Source: Candidimonas sp.
GTDB taxonomy: Bacteria > Pseudomonadota > Gammaproteobacteria > Burkholderiales > Burkholderiaceae_B
DNA: 48,666 bases
Direction of reading: 5' to 3'
Assembly: GCA_004297945.1 (NCBI GenBank)
Contig: SCRC01000055.1
Location: 1-48,666 of the forward strand
The first letter of the stretch is position 1, and every line of letters begins with the position of its first letter. The position numbers and the translations under genes are program-made. This document shows, piece by piece, positions 1 through 8,530 of this stretch. Below the pieces are notes generated by a model, which was not told the DNA's origin, did not search any database, and saw only the letters and a list, made by a program, of their open reading frames with translations.

Positions 1-48
1 GCGTAGTGAGTTCGCCCGACGCCCGCCTGGACGAGGCAGACCCGGGCA

Positions 49-71
49 GTCGGGGCGCGACGCGCCCCGAC
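49..71. repeat. Perfect 11-bp inverted repeat near the left edge
   Basis: Two 11-base arms mirror each other around a single A at position 60, in very G+C-rich sequence. No T-run follows on either strand, so it is not a convincing intrinsic terminator. It lies downstream of the gdhA remnant (which is on the minus strand). The rest of 1-243 is C-rich, and I recognise no gene in it. Confidence 0.4.
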
Positions 72-243
72 CGCTGGACGGACCGGACCGGTACCCACCC
101 CTCGCCCTGCGGCGTGTTAACAGAATTACCCAACCCTAAACGATGACCCCACCCCAAAACGGCTCAAACAAATAGCGACGCGAAACACGCGTTCAGACCC
201 GTAAACACTTCAACCGAAATACCCTGGTTTCAGCGTGGATGGG

Positions 244-521
244 TCAGCATATTCCTTGTTGCAGCATGGCGTCGGCCACTTTGACGAAGCCGGCAATGTT
301 TGCACCCGACCGTCGTCGTCGGCCCAAGAGATGCGAAATTGGATCACGCGCTCGGGTTCAATCAGGCGGTATAGAAGGCCTTGCTGAGCGTAACGAGGGT
401 TCTGTTCAATGAAGGGTAACAGGCTGTTCAGCACTTCTTTTACAGCCAGCCTGAATTCAGGCTGATGGGGGTCGCGTGCGTTGATTTGATCCAGAAATTG
501 ATTCAGCGAAGGTAGGTTCAT
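244..521 (-). pseudogene. gdhA: gdhA remnant: NADP-glutamate dehydrogenase with a large internal deletion
   Basis: From the ATG at 521 the first ~70 codons match the N-terminus of NADP-dependent GdhA: the DPHQPEF stretch, SLLPFIEQNPRY and EPERVIQFRISWADDDGRV. The match then stops. In a shifted frame the extreme C-terminus of the same enzyme appears (GANIAGFVKVADAMLQQGIC) and ends at the TGA at 244-246. About 360 central residues of the ~447-residue enzyme are therefore missing, including the whole catalytic core. The original frame runs on out of phase to a stop at 210. The 9 bases at 298-306 (GGTGCAAAC on the coding strand) can be read as part of both halves, which suggests deletion between short direct repeats. 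No functional dehydrogenase can be made from this locus. Confidence 0.85.
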
Positions 522-529
522 CTGACAGC

Positions 530-557
530 ACTCTACAGAATGCGTGCCGAGGTGCAA
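530..557 (-). promoter_or_regulatory. Candidate promoter of the gdhA remnant
   Basis: Read on the minus strand, TTGCAC (552-557) is separated by 16 bases from TAGAGT (530-535), just upstream of the gdhA ATG at 521. This is a motif match only. If it is active, the transcript would have a very short leader. Confidence 0.3.
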
Positions 558-681
558 CCTGCTCGGCTAGATGGGAAGAGCGTTTGCAGATTGTTGCCTT
601 GATATAAAGTGACAGACGCGAATTCGCTGCGCGCTTCGCAGGCAAGTATCCCGTGAACGAGAATAGCCCACGCTTACGCGA

Positions 682-1938
682 CTATTTTTTCATCATGTCG
701 AAAAATTCGGCATTGTTTTTGGTGGCGCGAATTTTGTCGAGAATGAACTCCATCGCTTCGACTTCGTCCATATCGTGGATGAACTTGCGCAGCACCCAGA
801 TTTTTTGCAGCAGTTCGGGCTTGATCAGCAGCTCTTCGCGGCGCGTGCCCGATTTGTTCAAATTAATCGCGGGATAGACGCGCTTTTCGGCCAAGCGGCG
901 TTCCAGGTGCAGCTCGGAGTTGCCTGTGCCTTTGAATTCTTCGTAAATGACTTCGTCCATGCGGCTGCCGGTTTCGACCAGAGCCGTGCCGATAATAGTC
1001 AACGACCCGCCTTCTTCGATATTGCGCGCAGCGCCGAAAAAGCGTTTTGGGCGCTGCAGCGCGTTGGCGTCCACGCCGCCGGTAAGCACCTTGCCCGAGG
1101 CTGGCACGACGGTGTTGTAGGCGCGTGCGAGCCGCGTGATGGAGTCGAGCACAATGACCACATCTTTTTTCAGTTCAACCAGGCGCTTGGCTTTTTCGAT
1201 CACCATCTCGGCGACTTGCACGTGGCGCGTTGCAGGTTCGTCGAAAGTAGAGGCCACCACCTCGCCGCGCACAGTGCGCTGCATTTCAGTGACCTCTTCG
1301 GGGCGTTCATCGACCAGCAGCACGATGAGCACGGCATCAGGATAATTGGCCGCAATGGCGTGCGCAATATGCTGGGTAATGACGGTTTTGCCCGACTTGG
1401 GGCTCGAGACGATAAGTGCCCGTTGGCCTTTGCCTATCGGCGCGAAAATATCGAGAATGCGGCCGGTAACGTTTTCTTCACCCTTCATGTCGCGTTCCAG
1501 AACCATGGGCTGGTTCGGATGCAGCGGCGTCAGGTTTTCAAACATGATGCGGTGCTTGATAGCCTCGGGCTGCATGCCGTTGACCTTGTCGACCTTGACC
1601 AGTGCAAAGTAGCGTTCGCCGTCTTTGGGAGTGCGAACCTCGCCTTCGATGGAGTCGCCCGTGTGCAGATTGAAGCGGCGGATTTGCGACGGTGAAATAT
1701 AGATATCGTCGGTGCTTGCCAGATAAGACGTATCGGGCGAGCGTAAAAAGCCGAAGCCGTCGGGCAATACTTCAAGGACACCGTCGCCGAATATCTGTTC
1801 GCCTTGTTTGGCGCGGCGCTTCATGATGGCAAACATAAGTTCTTGTTTGCGCAGGCGGCTGGCGTTTTCGATTTCCAGGCCAGCGGCCAGTTCGAGCAGC
1901 TGCGAAACGTGCTGCACTTTTAGTTCTGTGAGATGCAT
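682..1938 (-). CDS. rho: Transcription termination factor Rho
   Basis: Hexameric RNA-dependent ATPase that pulls RNA from elongating RNA polymerase. It has 418 residues, the normal length. The N-terminal helical and cold-shock-like RNA-binding domain spans about residues 1-120 and includes the RNP-type segment GFGFLRS at 62-68. Walker A is SPKSGKT (179-185), Walker B is VIVLDSITR (261-269), and the Q-loop region starts at [11 protein letters not shown] (287-297). The E. coli P-loop reads PPKAGKT, so two loop positions differ while the catalytic Lys and Thr are kept. The ATG at 1938 has no clear Shine-Dalgarno sequence. It lies 69 nt behind trxA on the same strand, the usual trxA-rho arrangement. 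No intrinsic terminator is evident after the stop. Confidence 0.98.
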   Translation of the reverse strand: MHLTELKVQHVSQLLELAAGLEIENASRLRKQELMFAIMKRRAKQGEQIFGDGVLEVLPDGFGFLRSPDTSYLASTDDIYISPSQIRRFNLHTGDSIEGEVRTPKDGERYFALVKVDKVNGMQPEAIKHRIMFENLTPLHPNQPMVLERDMKGEENVTGRILDIFAPIGKGQRALIVSSPKSGKTVITQHIAHAIAANYPDAVLIVLLVDERPEEVTEMQRTVRGEVVASTFDEPATRHVQVAEMVIEKAKRLVELKKDVVIVLDSITRLARAYNTVVPASGKVLTGGVDANALQRPKRFFGAARNIEEGGSLTIIGTALVETGSRMDEVIYEEFKGTGNSELHLERRLAEKRVYPAINLNKSGTRREELLIKPELLQKIWVLRKFIHDMDEVEAMEFILDKIRATKNNAEFFDMMKK

Positions 1939-2007
1939 GAGTGAGGAGAAGGGGTATTTGAAAGCAGATGGCGAGCCCAGAATAGGCTCGCGCGAAAAAG
2001 GGGTGTT

Positions 2008-2334
2008 TTACAGGGATTCGTCGAGAAAGGCGTTGAGCTGCGATTTGGACAATGCGCCCACTTTGGTCGCGGTTGCCTTGCCGTTTTTGAACACCATTAA
2101 GGTGGGGATGCCCCGAATGCCAAACTTGGCGGAGGTCTCGGGATTGGCATCGACGTCGACCTTGGCAACGGTAATGCGCCCCTGGTATTCCTGGGCGGCA
2201 GATTCGATCAAAGGTGCAATCGCCTTGCAAGGACCGCACCATGCGGCCCAGTAGTCGACCAGCACGGGCAGGTCGGATTTAAGCACATCCGCCTCAAAGC
2301 TGGCGTCGCTTACGTGTTTGATGGATTCGCTCAT
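2008..2334 (-). CDS. trxA: Thioredoxin 1
   Basis: Cytoplasmic dithiol-disulfide oxidoreductase of 108 residues. The redox motif WCGPC lies at residues 32-36, and the later conserved cis-proline segment [14 protein letters not shown] is present. An open frame extends 68 codons further upstream, but that extension has no thioredoxin similarity. The start at 2334 (MSESIKHV) gives the canonical length. The bases directly upstream are pyrimidine-rich on the coding strand and show no strong ribosome-binding site. It is followed at 69 nt by rho, so the two are probably co-transcribed. Confidence 0.97.
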   Translation of the reverse strand: MSESIKHVSDASFEADVLKSDLPVLVDYWAAWCGPCKAIAPLIESAAQEYQGRITVAKVDVDANPETSAKFGIRGIPTLMVFKNGKATATKVGALSKSQLNAFLDESL

Positions 2335-2370
2335 GATAAAGGAAGAGAAAAAGTGAGAGAGTATTTGAAA

Positions 2371-2400
2371 ACTATACGGGAATAAGGAGCAACAGCACAA
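2371..2400 (-). promoter_or_regulatory. Candidate trxA-rho promoter
   Basis: On the minus strand TTGTGC (2395-2400) precedes TATAGT (2371-2376) with an 18-base spacer, about 37 nt upstream of the trxA ATG. The -10 is good and the -35 is weak. I see nothing else in 2401-2479. Confidence 0.35.
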
Positions 2401-2479
2401 TGAATTGTAGTCTTGTAGTGCATAGCCGTGTTGCTGGATTCCTACAAGCATACCACTGTCCACACGACTGTGCTTGCAA

Positions 2480-2701
2480 ATGGCAGCCACAAGGGCCGCC
2501 GCTACATGATTCGGGGGCAGGTCAGATGGCACCCACAAGGGGTGCCGCTACATGAATAGCGGGCAGGTTTTGTAGCGGCAGCCCTTGTGGCTGCCACAGA
2601 TCTTCTGCAGAGGCGCCACCTGTGGCTGCCACCGATGTTCTACAGAGGCGCCACCTGTGGCTGCCACCGATGTTCTGTAGCGGCACCCCTTGCGGCGGCC
2701 A
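2480..2701. repeat. Cluster of six REP-like palindromic repeats
   Basis: Copies of a ~27-base palindromic unit lie at 2480-2507 and 2526-2553 (reverse orientation), then 2571-2598, 2605-2632, 2640-2667 and 2675-2701 (forward). The forward consensus starts TGTAGCGGC, then carries either AGCC/GGCT or ACCC/GGGT arms around a CTTGT loop, and ends GCCA. Copies 2605-2632 and 2640-2667 are variants with GAGGCGCCACC in the left arm. The GTAG tetranucleotide before a hairpin and the mixed orientations are typical of REP/BIME elements mobilised by RAYT transposases. No RAYT gene is in the window. The cluster fills most of the gap between divergent trxA and parE. Confidence 0.85.
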
Positions 2702-2772
2702 AAACCGCGACGTACAAGATAATAAACATATACCCGCCAGTCTGTCTGGATACGGATCCCTGATGGAGGTAT

Positions 2773-2797
2773 TTGCCGCCCTTTAAGCGGCAATTTT
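2773..2797 (+). terminator. Hairpin with short T-run upstream of parE
   Basis: TTGCCGC (2773-2779) pairs with GCGGCAA (2787-2793) and is followed by four T. It could be a weak terminator or a leader hairpin. A TAAAAT box at 2809-2814 lies downstream, between the hairpin and the parE start, and may be the parE -10. Confidence 0.35.
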
Positions 2798-2844
2798 CAG
2801 TTCGTCCGTAAAATAGCGTTTTTTGTTCACCGAAGAAGTTAAAC

Positions 2845-4806
2845 ATGGCTACATCACGCTACGACGAAGCATCTATTCGAGTCTTGAAGGGGCTGGAGCC
2901 TGTGCGGCAGCGCCCCGGCATGTACACCCGCACCGAAAGCCCCATGCATATTGTGCAGGAAGTAATCGATAATGCGGCTGACGAGGCACTGGCGGGTTTT
3001 TGTCAGCATATTCAGGTGGTTTTGCACACCGATTCGAGCATTTCGATTGAAGATGATGGTCGCGGCATTCCCGTCGGTTTGCATCCTGAAGAGCACGCGC
3101 CGGTGGTGGAAATTGTGTTTACGAGACTGCATGCGGGCGGCAAATTCGATAAAAAAGGGGGCGGCGCCTATGCGTTTTCGGGCGGCCTGCACGGGGTGGG
3201 TGTTTCGGTCACCAACGCCTTGTCCTCACGGCTCGAGGTTTGCGTTTGGCGTAATGGTCAGACGCATCAAATGACATTTGCCGGAGGCGAGGTTCAGGCC
3301 CCTTTGAAATCGCTCGAACCCGTTAGCCGCAAGAAAACCGGGACGCGGGTGCGTGTGTGGCCCGATGCCCGGTATTTTGACAGCGCGGTGATCCCTATGG
3401 GCGAGCTGGTTCATGGACTGCGCAGCAAGGCGGTGTTGCTTAGCGGCTTGAAGGTGTCGCTTACCGTCGAAAGGACGGGCGAAACGCGCCACTGGCAATA
3501 CCAGGATGGTCTGCGTGGATATCTGAACGAGGAACTTGAGGGCGCTGCGGCGCTGGTGCCGGCGTTCGAAGGCCAGCAGTATGCCGAGGACGATGACGAA
3601 ACTTTTGCTTCGGGCGAAGGCGCGCAGTGGGTTGTGGTCTGGACCGTGGACGGCCCGCTGGTCCGCGAGTCTTACGTCAATTTGATCTCTACGACTGCGG
3701 GGGGCACCCATGAAGCGGGCCTGCGCGAGGGCCTGTTTAGTGCGGTGAAAACCTTTGCCGAATTCCATAGCTTGATACCCAAGGGGATCAAGCTTTTGCC
3801 TGAAGATGTGTTCGCCAGAGCCAGTTTTATACTGTCGGCCAAGGTGCTGGATCCGCAATTTCAGGGGCAGATCAAGGAGCGGCTGAATAGCCGCGACGCG
3901 GTTCGCCTGGTGGGTGGTTATGTAAAAAATGCCCTCGATCTGTGGTTAAGCGCCAATGTCGAAGCGGGCAAGAAGCTCGCTGACAGCGCCATACGCCAGG
4001 CGCAGGCGCGCGCTCGTTCTGCGCAGAAGGTGGAAAAGCGCAAAGGTTCCGGGGTGGCTGTGCTGCCCGGCAAGCTTACCGATTGCGAGTCCAGCGACAG
4101 CAGCCGCACCGAGGTCTTTTTGGTGGAAGGCGATTCGGCCGGAGGTTCGGCCAAAATGGGGCGCGACAAAGAATTTCAAGCGGTCTTGCCGCTGCGTGGC
4201 AAGGTGCTCAATTCCTGGGAAGTCGAACGCGATCGCCTGTTTGCCAACAATGAAATACACGATATTGCCGTGGCCATCGGCGTCGACCCGCATGGCCCGA
4301 ACGACCAGCCCGATTTGTCGAACCTGCGCTATGGGCGGATTTGCATCCTGTCCGATGCCGACGTGGACGGCTCGCATATACAGGTGTTGCTGCTGACCTT
4401 GTTTTTCCGGCATTTCCCCGGGCTTGTCCAGGCCGGCCATGTCTATGTGGCGCGGCCCCCCCTGTTTCGCCTGGATGTGCCGGCATTGGGCAAACGGCCG
4501 GCGCGCAAGATCTACTGCCTGGATCAGGGCGAGCTTGCCGCAGTGCAGGACAAGTTGCGCAAGGAAGGCGTAAAAGAGCAGGCCTGGAGCGTGAGCCGCT
4601 TCAAAGGCCTGGGCGAAATGAGCGCCGAGCAGCTTTGGGATACCACCATGAATCCGGACACCCGGCGGCTGATGCCTGTTGTTTGTGGCGAGCTGGGAAT
4701 CGAGGCCACCACCCGGATGTTCGACATGTTGATGGGCAAGGGCGAGTCGGCGCAGCGGCGCACCTGGCTCGAAGAGAAGGGCAATCTGGCCGAGCTCGAT
4801 GTTTGA
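2845..4806 (+). CDS. parE: DNA topoisomerase IV subunit B
   Basis: ATPase subunit of topoisomerase IV, which decatenates daughter chromosomes together with ParC. It has 653 residues. The GHKL ATP-binding fold shows the EVIDNAADE box (39-47), the DDGRGIP box (70-76) and GGLHGVGVS (113-121). The TOPRIM domain has the acidic residue in LVEGDSAGGSAKMGRDK (E428) and the metal-binding DADVDG (504-509). The protein is short and lacks the GyrB-specific C-terminal insert, and it is followed by parC rather than gyrA, so it is ParE. The ATG at 2845 has only a weak upstream purine stretch (GAAGAAG). parC begins 42 nt after the stop. Confidence 0.97.
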   Translation: MATSRYDEASIRVLKGLEPVRQRPGMYTRTESPMHIVQEVIDNAADEALAGFCQHIQVVLHTDSSISIEDDGRGIPVGLHPEEHAPVVEIVFTRLHAGGKFDKKGGGAYAFSGGLHGVGVSVTNALSSRLEVCVWRNGQTHQMTFAGGEVQAPLKSLEPVSRKKTGTRVRVWPDARYFDSAVIPMGELVHGLRSKAVLLSGLKVSLTVERTGETRHWQYQDGLRGYLNEELEGAAALVPAFEGQQYAEDDDETFASGEGAQWVVVWTVDGPLVRESYVNLISTTAGGTHEAGLREGLFSAVKTFAEFHSLIPKGIKLLPEDVFARASFILSAKVLDPQFQGQIKERLNSRDAVRLVGGYVKNALDLWLSANVEAGKKLADSAIRQAQARARSAQKVEKRKGSGVAVLPGKLTDCESSDSSRTEVFLVEGDSAGGSAKMGRDKEFQAVLPLRGKVLNSWEVERDRLFANNEIHDIAVAIGVDPHGPNDQPDLSNLRYGRICILSDADVDGSHIQVLLLTLFFRHFPGLVQAGHVYVARPPLFRLDVPALGKRPARKIYCLDQGELAAVQDKLRKEGVKEQAWSVSRFKGLGEMSAEQLWDTTMNPDTRRLMPVVCGELGIEATTRMFDMLMGKGESAQRRTWLEEKGNLAELDV

Positions 4807-4848
4807 ACGCGCCAGCCGTAGTTATTAAGTCAAAGAAGAGATAGATAG

Positions 4849-7167
4849 ATGGATGATAGTACGCAAGCAGGTTTGTTTGATGCAGCCCCCCACGACGATG
4901 AGCAGATATTGCTGGCCACGTACGCAGAGCAGGCCTATCTGGATTACGCCATCTCGGTGGTGCGCGGACGCGCCTTGCCCGAGGTGGCAGATGGGCAAAA
5001 GCCCGTACAACGCCGGATTTTATTCGCCATGCAGGCCATGGGCCTGGTGGCCAATGCCAAACCGGTCAAGTCGGCCCGAGTGGTGGGCGATGTGCTGGGC
5101 AAATATCACCCGCATAGTGATCAGGCCGCTTATGACGCCATGGTGCGCATGGCCCAAAGCTTTACCCTGCGCTATCCGTTGGTCGATGGTCAAGGCAATT
5201 TTGGCTCGCGCGACGGGGACAATGCGGCGGCCATGCGTTATACCGAGGCGCGCTTGACGCCTTTTTCCCGGGTGCTGCTTGATGAACTGAACGAGGGCAC
5301 CGTTGATTTCACGCCCAACTATGACGGCAGCCAGACCGAGCCCGTCATGCTGCCGGCGCGCTTGCCGGTCATGCTGCTCAACGGCGCATCGGGCATTGCC
5401 GTAGGCATGGCGACCGAAATTCCCTCGCACAATCTGCGCGAAATTGCGCAGGCCAGCGTGGCACTGCTCAAGAACCCAAAGCTGTCCGATGCGGACTTGA
5501 TGGCGTTGGTACCGGGACCGGATTTTGCCGGTGGCGGCCAAGTTATTTCCACGCCTGCCGATATCGCCCAGATCTACCAGAATGGCAAGGGCTCGATCAA
5601 GGCCCGTGCCTGCTGGCAGTTTGAAGAGCTGGCGCGAGGCCAATGGCAATTGGTGGTGCACGAATTGCCGCCGGGCGCGTCTTCGCAAAAAATTCTGGAA
5701 GAAATCGAGGACCTGACCAACCCGAAAATTCGCGCTGGCAAAAAGAGCCTGAGCGCCGAGCAGCAGCAAACCCGGGCGCTCATCCTGGGCCTGCTCGACA
5801 CGGTGCGCGACGAGTCGGGCAAGCAGGCGGCTGTGCGGCTGGTATTTGAGCCGAAAACCAGCCGCATTGATCGCGATGAGTTCGTCAATACCTTGCTGGC
5901 GCAAACCAGTATGGAAGGCAGCGTGTCCTTGAATCTGGTGTGCATCGGCACCGACGGGCGCCCTGGACAGCGCGGCTTGCGTCAGGTATTGACTGAATGG
6001 CTGGGGTTTCGCACACAAACAGTCACGCGGCGCACGCAGCATCGGCTCGATCGCGCCACCGACCGCATCCATGTACTGGAAGGTCGCATGGTGGTGTATC
6101 TGAATGTTGAAGACGTGATTCAGACCATACGCGAAGCCGATGAGCCGCGATCAGCCTTGATGCAGCGCTTCGATCTGTCCGAGCGCCAGGCGGAAGACAT
6201 ATTGGAGATGCGCTTGCGCCAGCTGGCGCGCCTGGAAGGGTTCAAGATCGAAAAAGAGCTGGCCGAAAAAAAGGACGAGCAAGCCGGCTTGCAGGAATTG
6301 CTGGACAATCCACCCGCGCTCAAACGCCTGATCATCCGGGAAATCGAGGCCGATGCCAAGCTGTATGGCGATGAGCGCCGCACGCTGATTGAAGTTGCGC
6401 AACGCGCCGTGCTGGAAACCCGGGTCGTGGACGAGCCGGTTACGGTCATCGTGTCGCAAAAGGGGTGGTTGCGCGTGCGCGCTGGTCATGGCCATGATCC
6501 CAGTCAATTTGGTTTCAAGGCGGGCGATGGGGCCTGCGCTGTGCTCGAGTGCCGCAGCATCGACAACCTGGTTGCCATGTCTAGCGAAGGCCGAACGTAC
6601 ACGGTGCCCGTGTCCAGCCTGCCTTCGGCGCGCGGCGATGGTCAGCCGATTACGGCCATGGTCGATGTGGCGCCGGGTGCGCGCATCGTGCATATGGTGG
6701 CCGGTGCCGACGATAGCCGTTATGTACTGGGCAGCACTTCGGGCTATGGGTTTGTCACGACCCTGAAAGACATGCTTACCCGCCAGCGCGCCGGCAAGCA
6801 GTTCATGACGCTGGGCGATGGCGACAGTGTGCTTGCCCCCATAGCATTGCAGGATTCGGACGATAGCCTGGCAATGCTAAGCGGCAAGGGCCGGATGCTC
6901 GTGCTGGCCCTGTCTGAAGTGAAGACGCTGTCGGGCGGCGGACGGGGTACGATATTGATGGGGCTTGATGGCGCCGATACGGTGGCGCAATGGGTGGCGA
7001 TAGGATCGGCTGGCCTGGCCGTCAGCGGCCTTTACCGCAATAAGCAGACCCAGGTTGTGCTCGACGGCACCGAATTGGCACAATACCTTGGAAAACGCGC
7101 TCGCAAGGGTAAACTCTTGTCGGTCAAGGTCAAGCAACCACTCCTCACACGTTTCGAGTCGATATGA
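4849..7167 (+). CDS. parC: DNA topoisomerase IV subunit A
   Basis: DNA breakage-reunion subunit of topoisomerase IV, 772 residues. The winged-helix domain carries the catalytic RY pair (R130, Y131, in MRYTEARL). The DNA-wrapping C-terminal domain is short and of ParC type, and I see no GyrA-box. The quinolone-determining segment is unusual: residues 87-96 read [10 protein letters not shown], where E. coli and Neisseria have HPHGD followed by Ser. The Gly is replaced by Ser90, the drug-contacting Ser by Gln92 and the acidic partner by Asp96. The stop overlaps the next start by 4 nt (ATGA), so the downstream reductase is probably coupled to it. Confidence 0.97.
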   Translation: MDDSTQAGLFDAAPHDDEQILLATYAEQAYLDYAISVVRGRALPEVADGQKPVQRRILFAMQAMGLVANAKPVKSARVVGDVLGKYHPHSDQAAYDAMVRMAQSFTLRYPLVDGQGNFGSRDGDNAAAMRYTEARLTPFSRVLLDELNEGTVDFTPNYDGSQTEPVMLPARLPVMLLNGASGIAVGMATEIPSHNLREIAQASVALLKNPKLSDADLMALVPGPDFAGGGQVISTPADIAQIYQNGKGSIKARACWQFEELARGQWQLVVHELPPGASSQKILEEIEDLTNPKIRAGKKSLSAEQQQTRALILGLLDTVRDESGKQAAVRLVFEPKTSRIDRDEFVNTLLAQTSMEGSVSLNLVCIGTDGRPGQRGLRQVLTEWLGFRTQTVTRRTQHRLDRATDRIHVLEGRMVVYLNVEDVIQTIREADEPRSALMQRFDLSERQAEDILEMRLRQLARLEGFKIEKELAEKKDEQAGLQELLDNPPALKRLIIREIEADAKLYGDERRTLIEVAQRAVLETRVVDEPVTVIVSQKGWLRVRAGHGHDPSQFGFKAGDGACAVLECRSIDNLVAMSSEGRTYTVPVSSLPSARGDGQPITAMVDVAPGARIVHMVAGADDSRYVLGSTSGYGFVTTLKDMLTRQRAGKQFMTLGDGDSVLAPIALQDSDDSLAMLSGKGRMLVLALSEVKTLSGGGRGTILMGLDGADTVAQWVAIGSAGLAVSGLYRNKQTQVVLDGTELAQYLGKRARKGKLLSVKVKQPLLTRFESI

Positions 7168-8198
7168 GTTTCAAGGTTACCGTTACGCCCAGCGGGCATC
7201 AGTTTTCAGTCGAACCCGGCCAGACCGTACTCGATGCGGCCCTGGCCGCTGGCATTATCCTGCCTTATAGTTGCCACAATGGCGCGTGCTCCACCTGCAA
7301 AGGCCGCGTGGTGGACGGCGAGTACGAGGCAGGTCCGCACCCGGCGCAGCTTCTGTCGCCCGAGGATCTGGCGGCGGGTTACACCTTGTTCTGCCAGGCG
7401 CAACCCAGCTCGGATCTGGTCATCGAGGCGCGCGAGATCCGCATGGCCAGCGATATCCAGATTCGCAAAATGCCTTCGCGCGTGGTGCAGATGGCACCGG
7501 CCACGGACGATGTCATGATCGTGCAATTGCAATTGCCCACGGCTGATCCCTTCCGGTATTACGCCGGACAATACATTGAGTTCATTCTCAAGGATGGCCG
7601 GCGCCGCAGCTATTCCATGGCGTCGCCTCCAGCCGAAAATAATCAAGTCGAGCTGCACATACGCCACATGCCCGGTGGAGCGTTTACCGACCACGTGTTC
7701 GGCAAGGGCGCCACTCAGATGAAAGTGCGTGAAATTCAGCGTGTCGAAGGGCCTTTCGGTTCTTTTTTTCTGCGCGAAGATTCCTCCAGACCGATTGTTT
7801 TTCTGGCCAGCGGGACGGGCTTCGCACCCATCAAGGCGATTATCGAACGCATGGCGGCCCATTCGGCGGGGCGTCCCGCAGTGCTGTATTGGGGCGGTCG
7901 GCGTCCCCAGGATTTGTACATGCATGAAAGGGCGCAGCAGTGGTGCAAAAGCATTGCGGGTTTTTCGTACGTGCCGGTGGTATCGGAGGCCAGCGCGCAA
8001 GATCAATGGAGCGGGCGTACCGGCTTTGTCCATCGGGCGGTGCTCGAAGACATCCCTGATCTGTCGGGATATCAGGTGTATGCCTGCGGAGCGCCCATCA
8101 TGGTCGATAGCGCCAGGCGCGATTTTACCCAGCAAGGCGGCCTGCCGCCCGACGAGTTCTATGCCGACGCGTTTACATCTGCCGCCGATCTGAAGTAG
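7164..8198 (+). CDS. 2Fe-2S ferredoxin / FAD / NAD(P)H oxidoreductase (AscD-like)
   Basis: A single-chain electron-transfer reductase of 344 residues. The N-terminal plant-type ferredoxin has C37, C42, C45 and C77. The ferredoxin-reductase-type flavin domain carries RRSYSMAS (147-154), and the NAD(P)H-binding domain has the GTGFAP (217-222) and CGAP (308-311) motifs. Proteins of this build are often annotated as CDP-6-deoxy-delta-3,4-glucoseen reductase, but no sugar-nucleotide pathway genes are nearby. That name should be read as family resemblance, not function. The start overlaps the parC stop (ATGA). The terminal electron acceptor is unknown, and an oxygenase or another redox partner elsewhere is plausible. 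Confidence 0.85.
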   Translation: MSFKVTVTPSGHQFSVEPGQTVLDAALAAGIILPYSCHNGACSTCKGRVVDGEYEAGPHPAQLLSPEDLAAGYTLFCQAQPSSDLVIEAREIRMASDIQIRKMPSRVVQMAPATDDVMIVQLQLPTADPFRYYAGQYIEFILKDGRRRSYSMASPPAENNQVELHIRHMPGGAFTDHVFGKGATQMKVREIQRVEGPFGSFFLREDSSRPIVFLASGTGFAPIKAIIERMAAHSAGRPAVLYWGGRRPQDLYMHERAQQWCKSIAGFSYVPVVSEASAQDQWSGRTGFVHRAVLEDIPDLSGYQVYACGAPIMVDSARRDFTQQGGLPPDEFYADAFTSAADLK

Positions 8199-8213
8199 AT
8201 TGGTAAGCAAATA

Positions 8214-8518
8214 CGTATGGACGGCACGGTCGAGCTCTCTGGGTACTCGCGTGCGCTCCATACAATCCGTTGCGATAATATGCTGACACAGGCGAAGGAT
8301 TTGTTCCCAAACCCGCTCGATTTTGATACTGTTCGGTTCTGGGCCGGCTTGCGCCCCACACATCGTCGAATGTACCGCTCATTGGCAAAACACGGATTTC
8401 CAATTTATATATGAACACCGGGCATGGCATGCTCGGGTGGACGATGGGCGCAGGATCGGGCCGCGCCTTGGCTGATTTGATATCCAGTAAAGCCCCGAAC
8501 CTGATTTTCCCTTTTTAG
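8214..8518 (+). pseudogene. dadA: dadA remnant: 3' end of a D-amino acid dehydrogenase gene
   Basis: This stretch translates in two frames to the C-terminal ~100 residues of a DadA-type FAD enzyme. The first frame gives RMDGTVELSGYSRAL, KDLFPN and FWAGLRP (about 8214-8354). After a small indel, a shifted frame gives [37 protein letters not shown] and a TAG at 8516-8518. Both halves line up in order with DadA's conserved C-terminus. The N-terminal three quarters are absent, because the reductase gene ends only 16 nt upstream. It is a truncated and frameshifted relic and occupies nearly all of the gap before the binding-protein gene. The 65-codon open frame from the ATG at 8217 should not be annotated as a new protein. 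Confidence 0.85.
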
Positions 8519-8530
8519 GCTAAGCAATTT

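Noticed and set aside
49-71. Intrinsic terminator
   Set aside because: Perfect stem, but a one-base centre and no T-run on either strand.
2480-2701. CRISPR array
   Set aside because: The repeats are strongly palindromic, occur in both orientations, have no regular unique spacers, and recur at distant loci. They fit REP elements.
8217-8414. Small 65-residue hypothetical gene
   Set aside because: Its sequence is the middle of a frameshifted dadA C-terminus, so it is part of a pseudogene.
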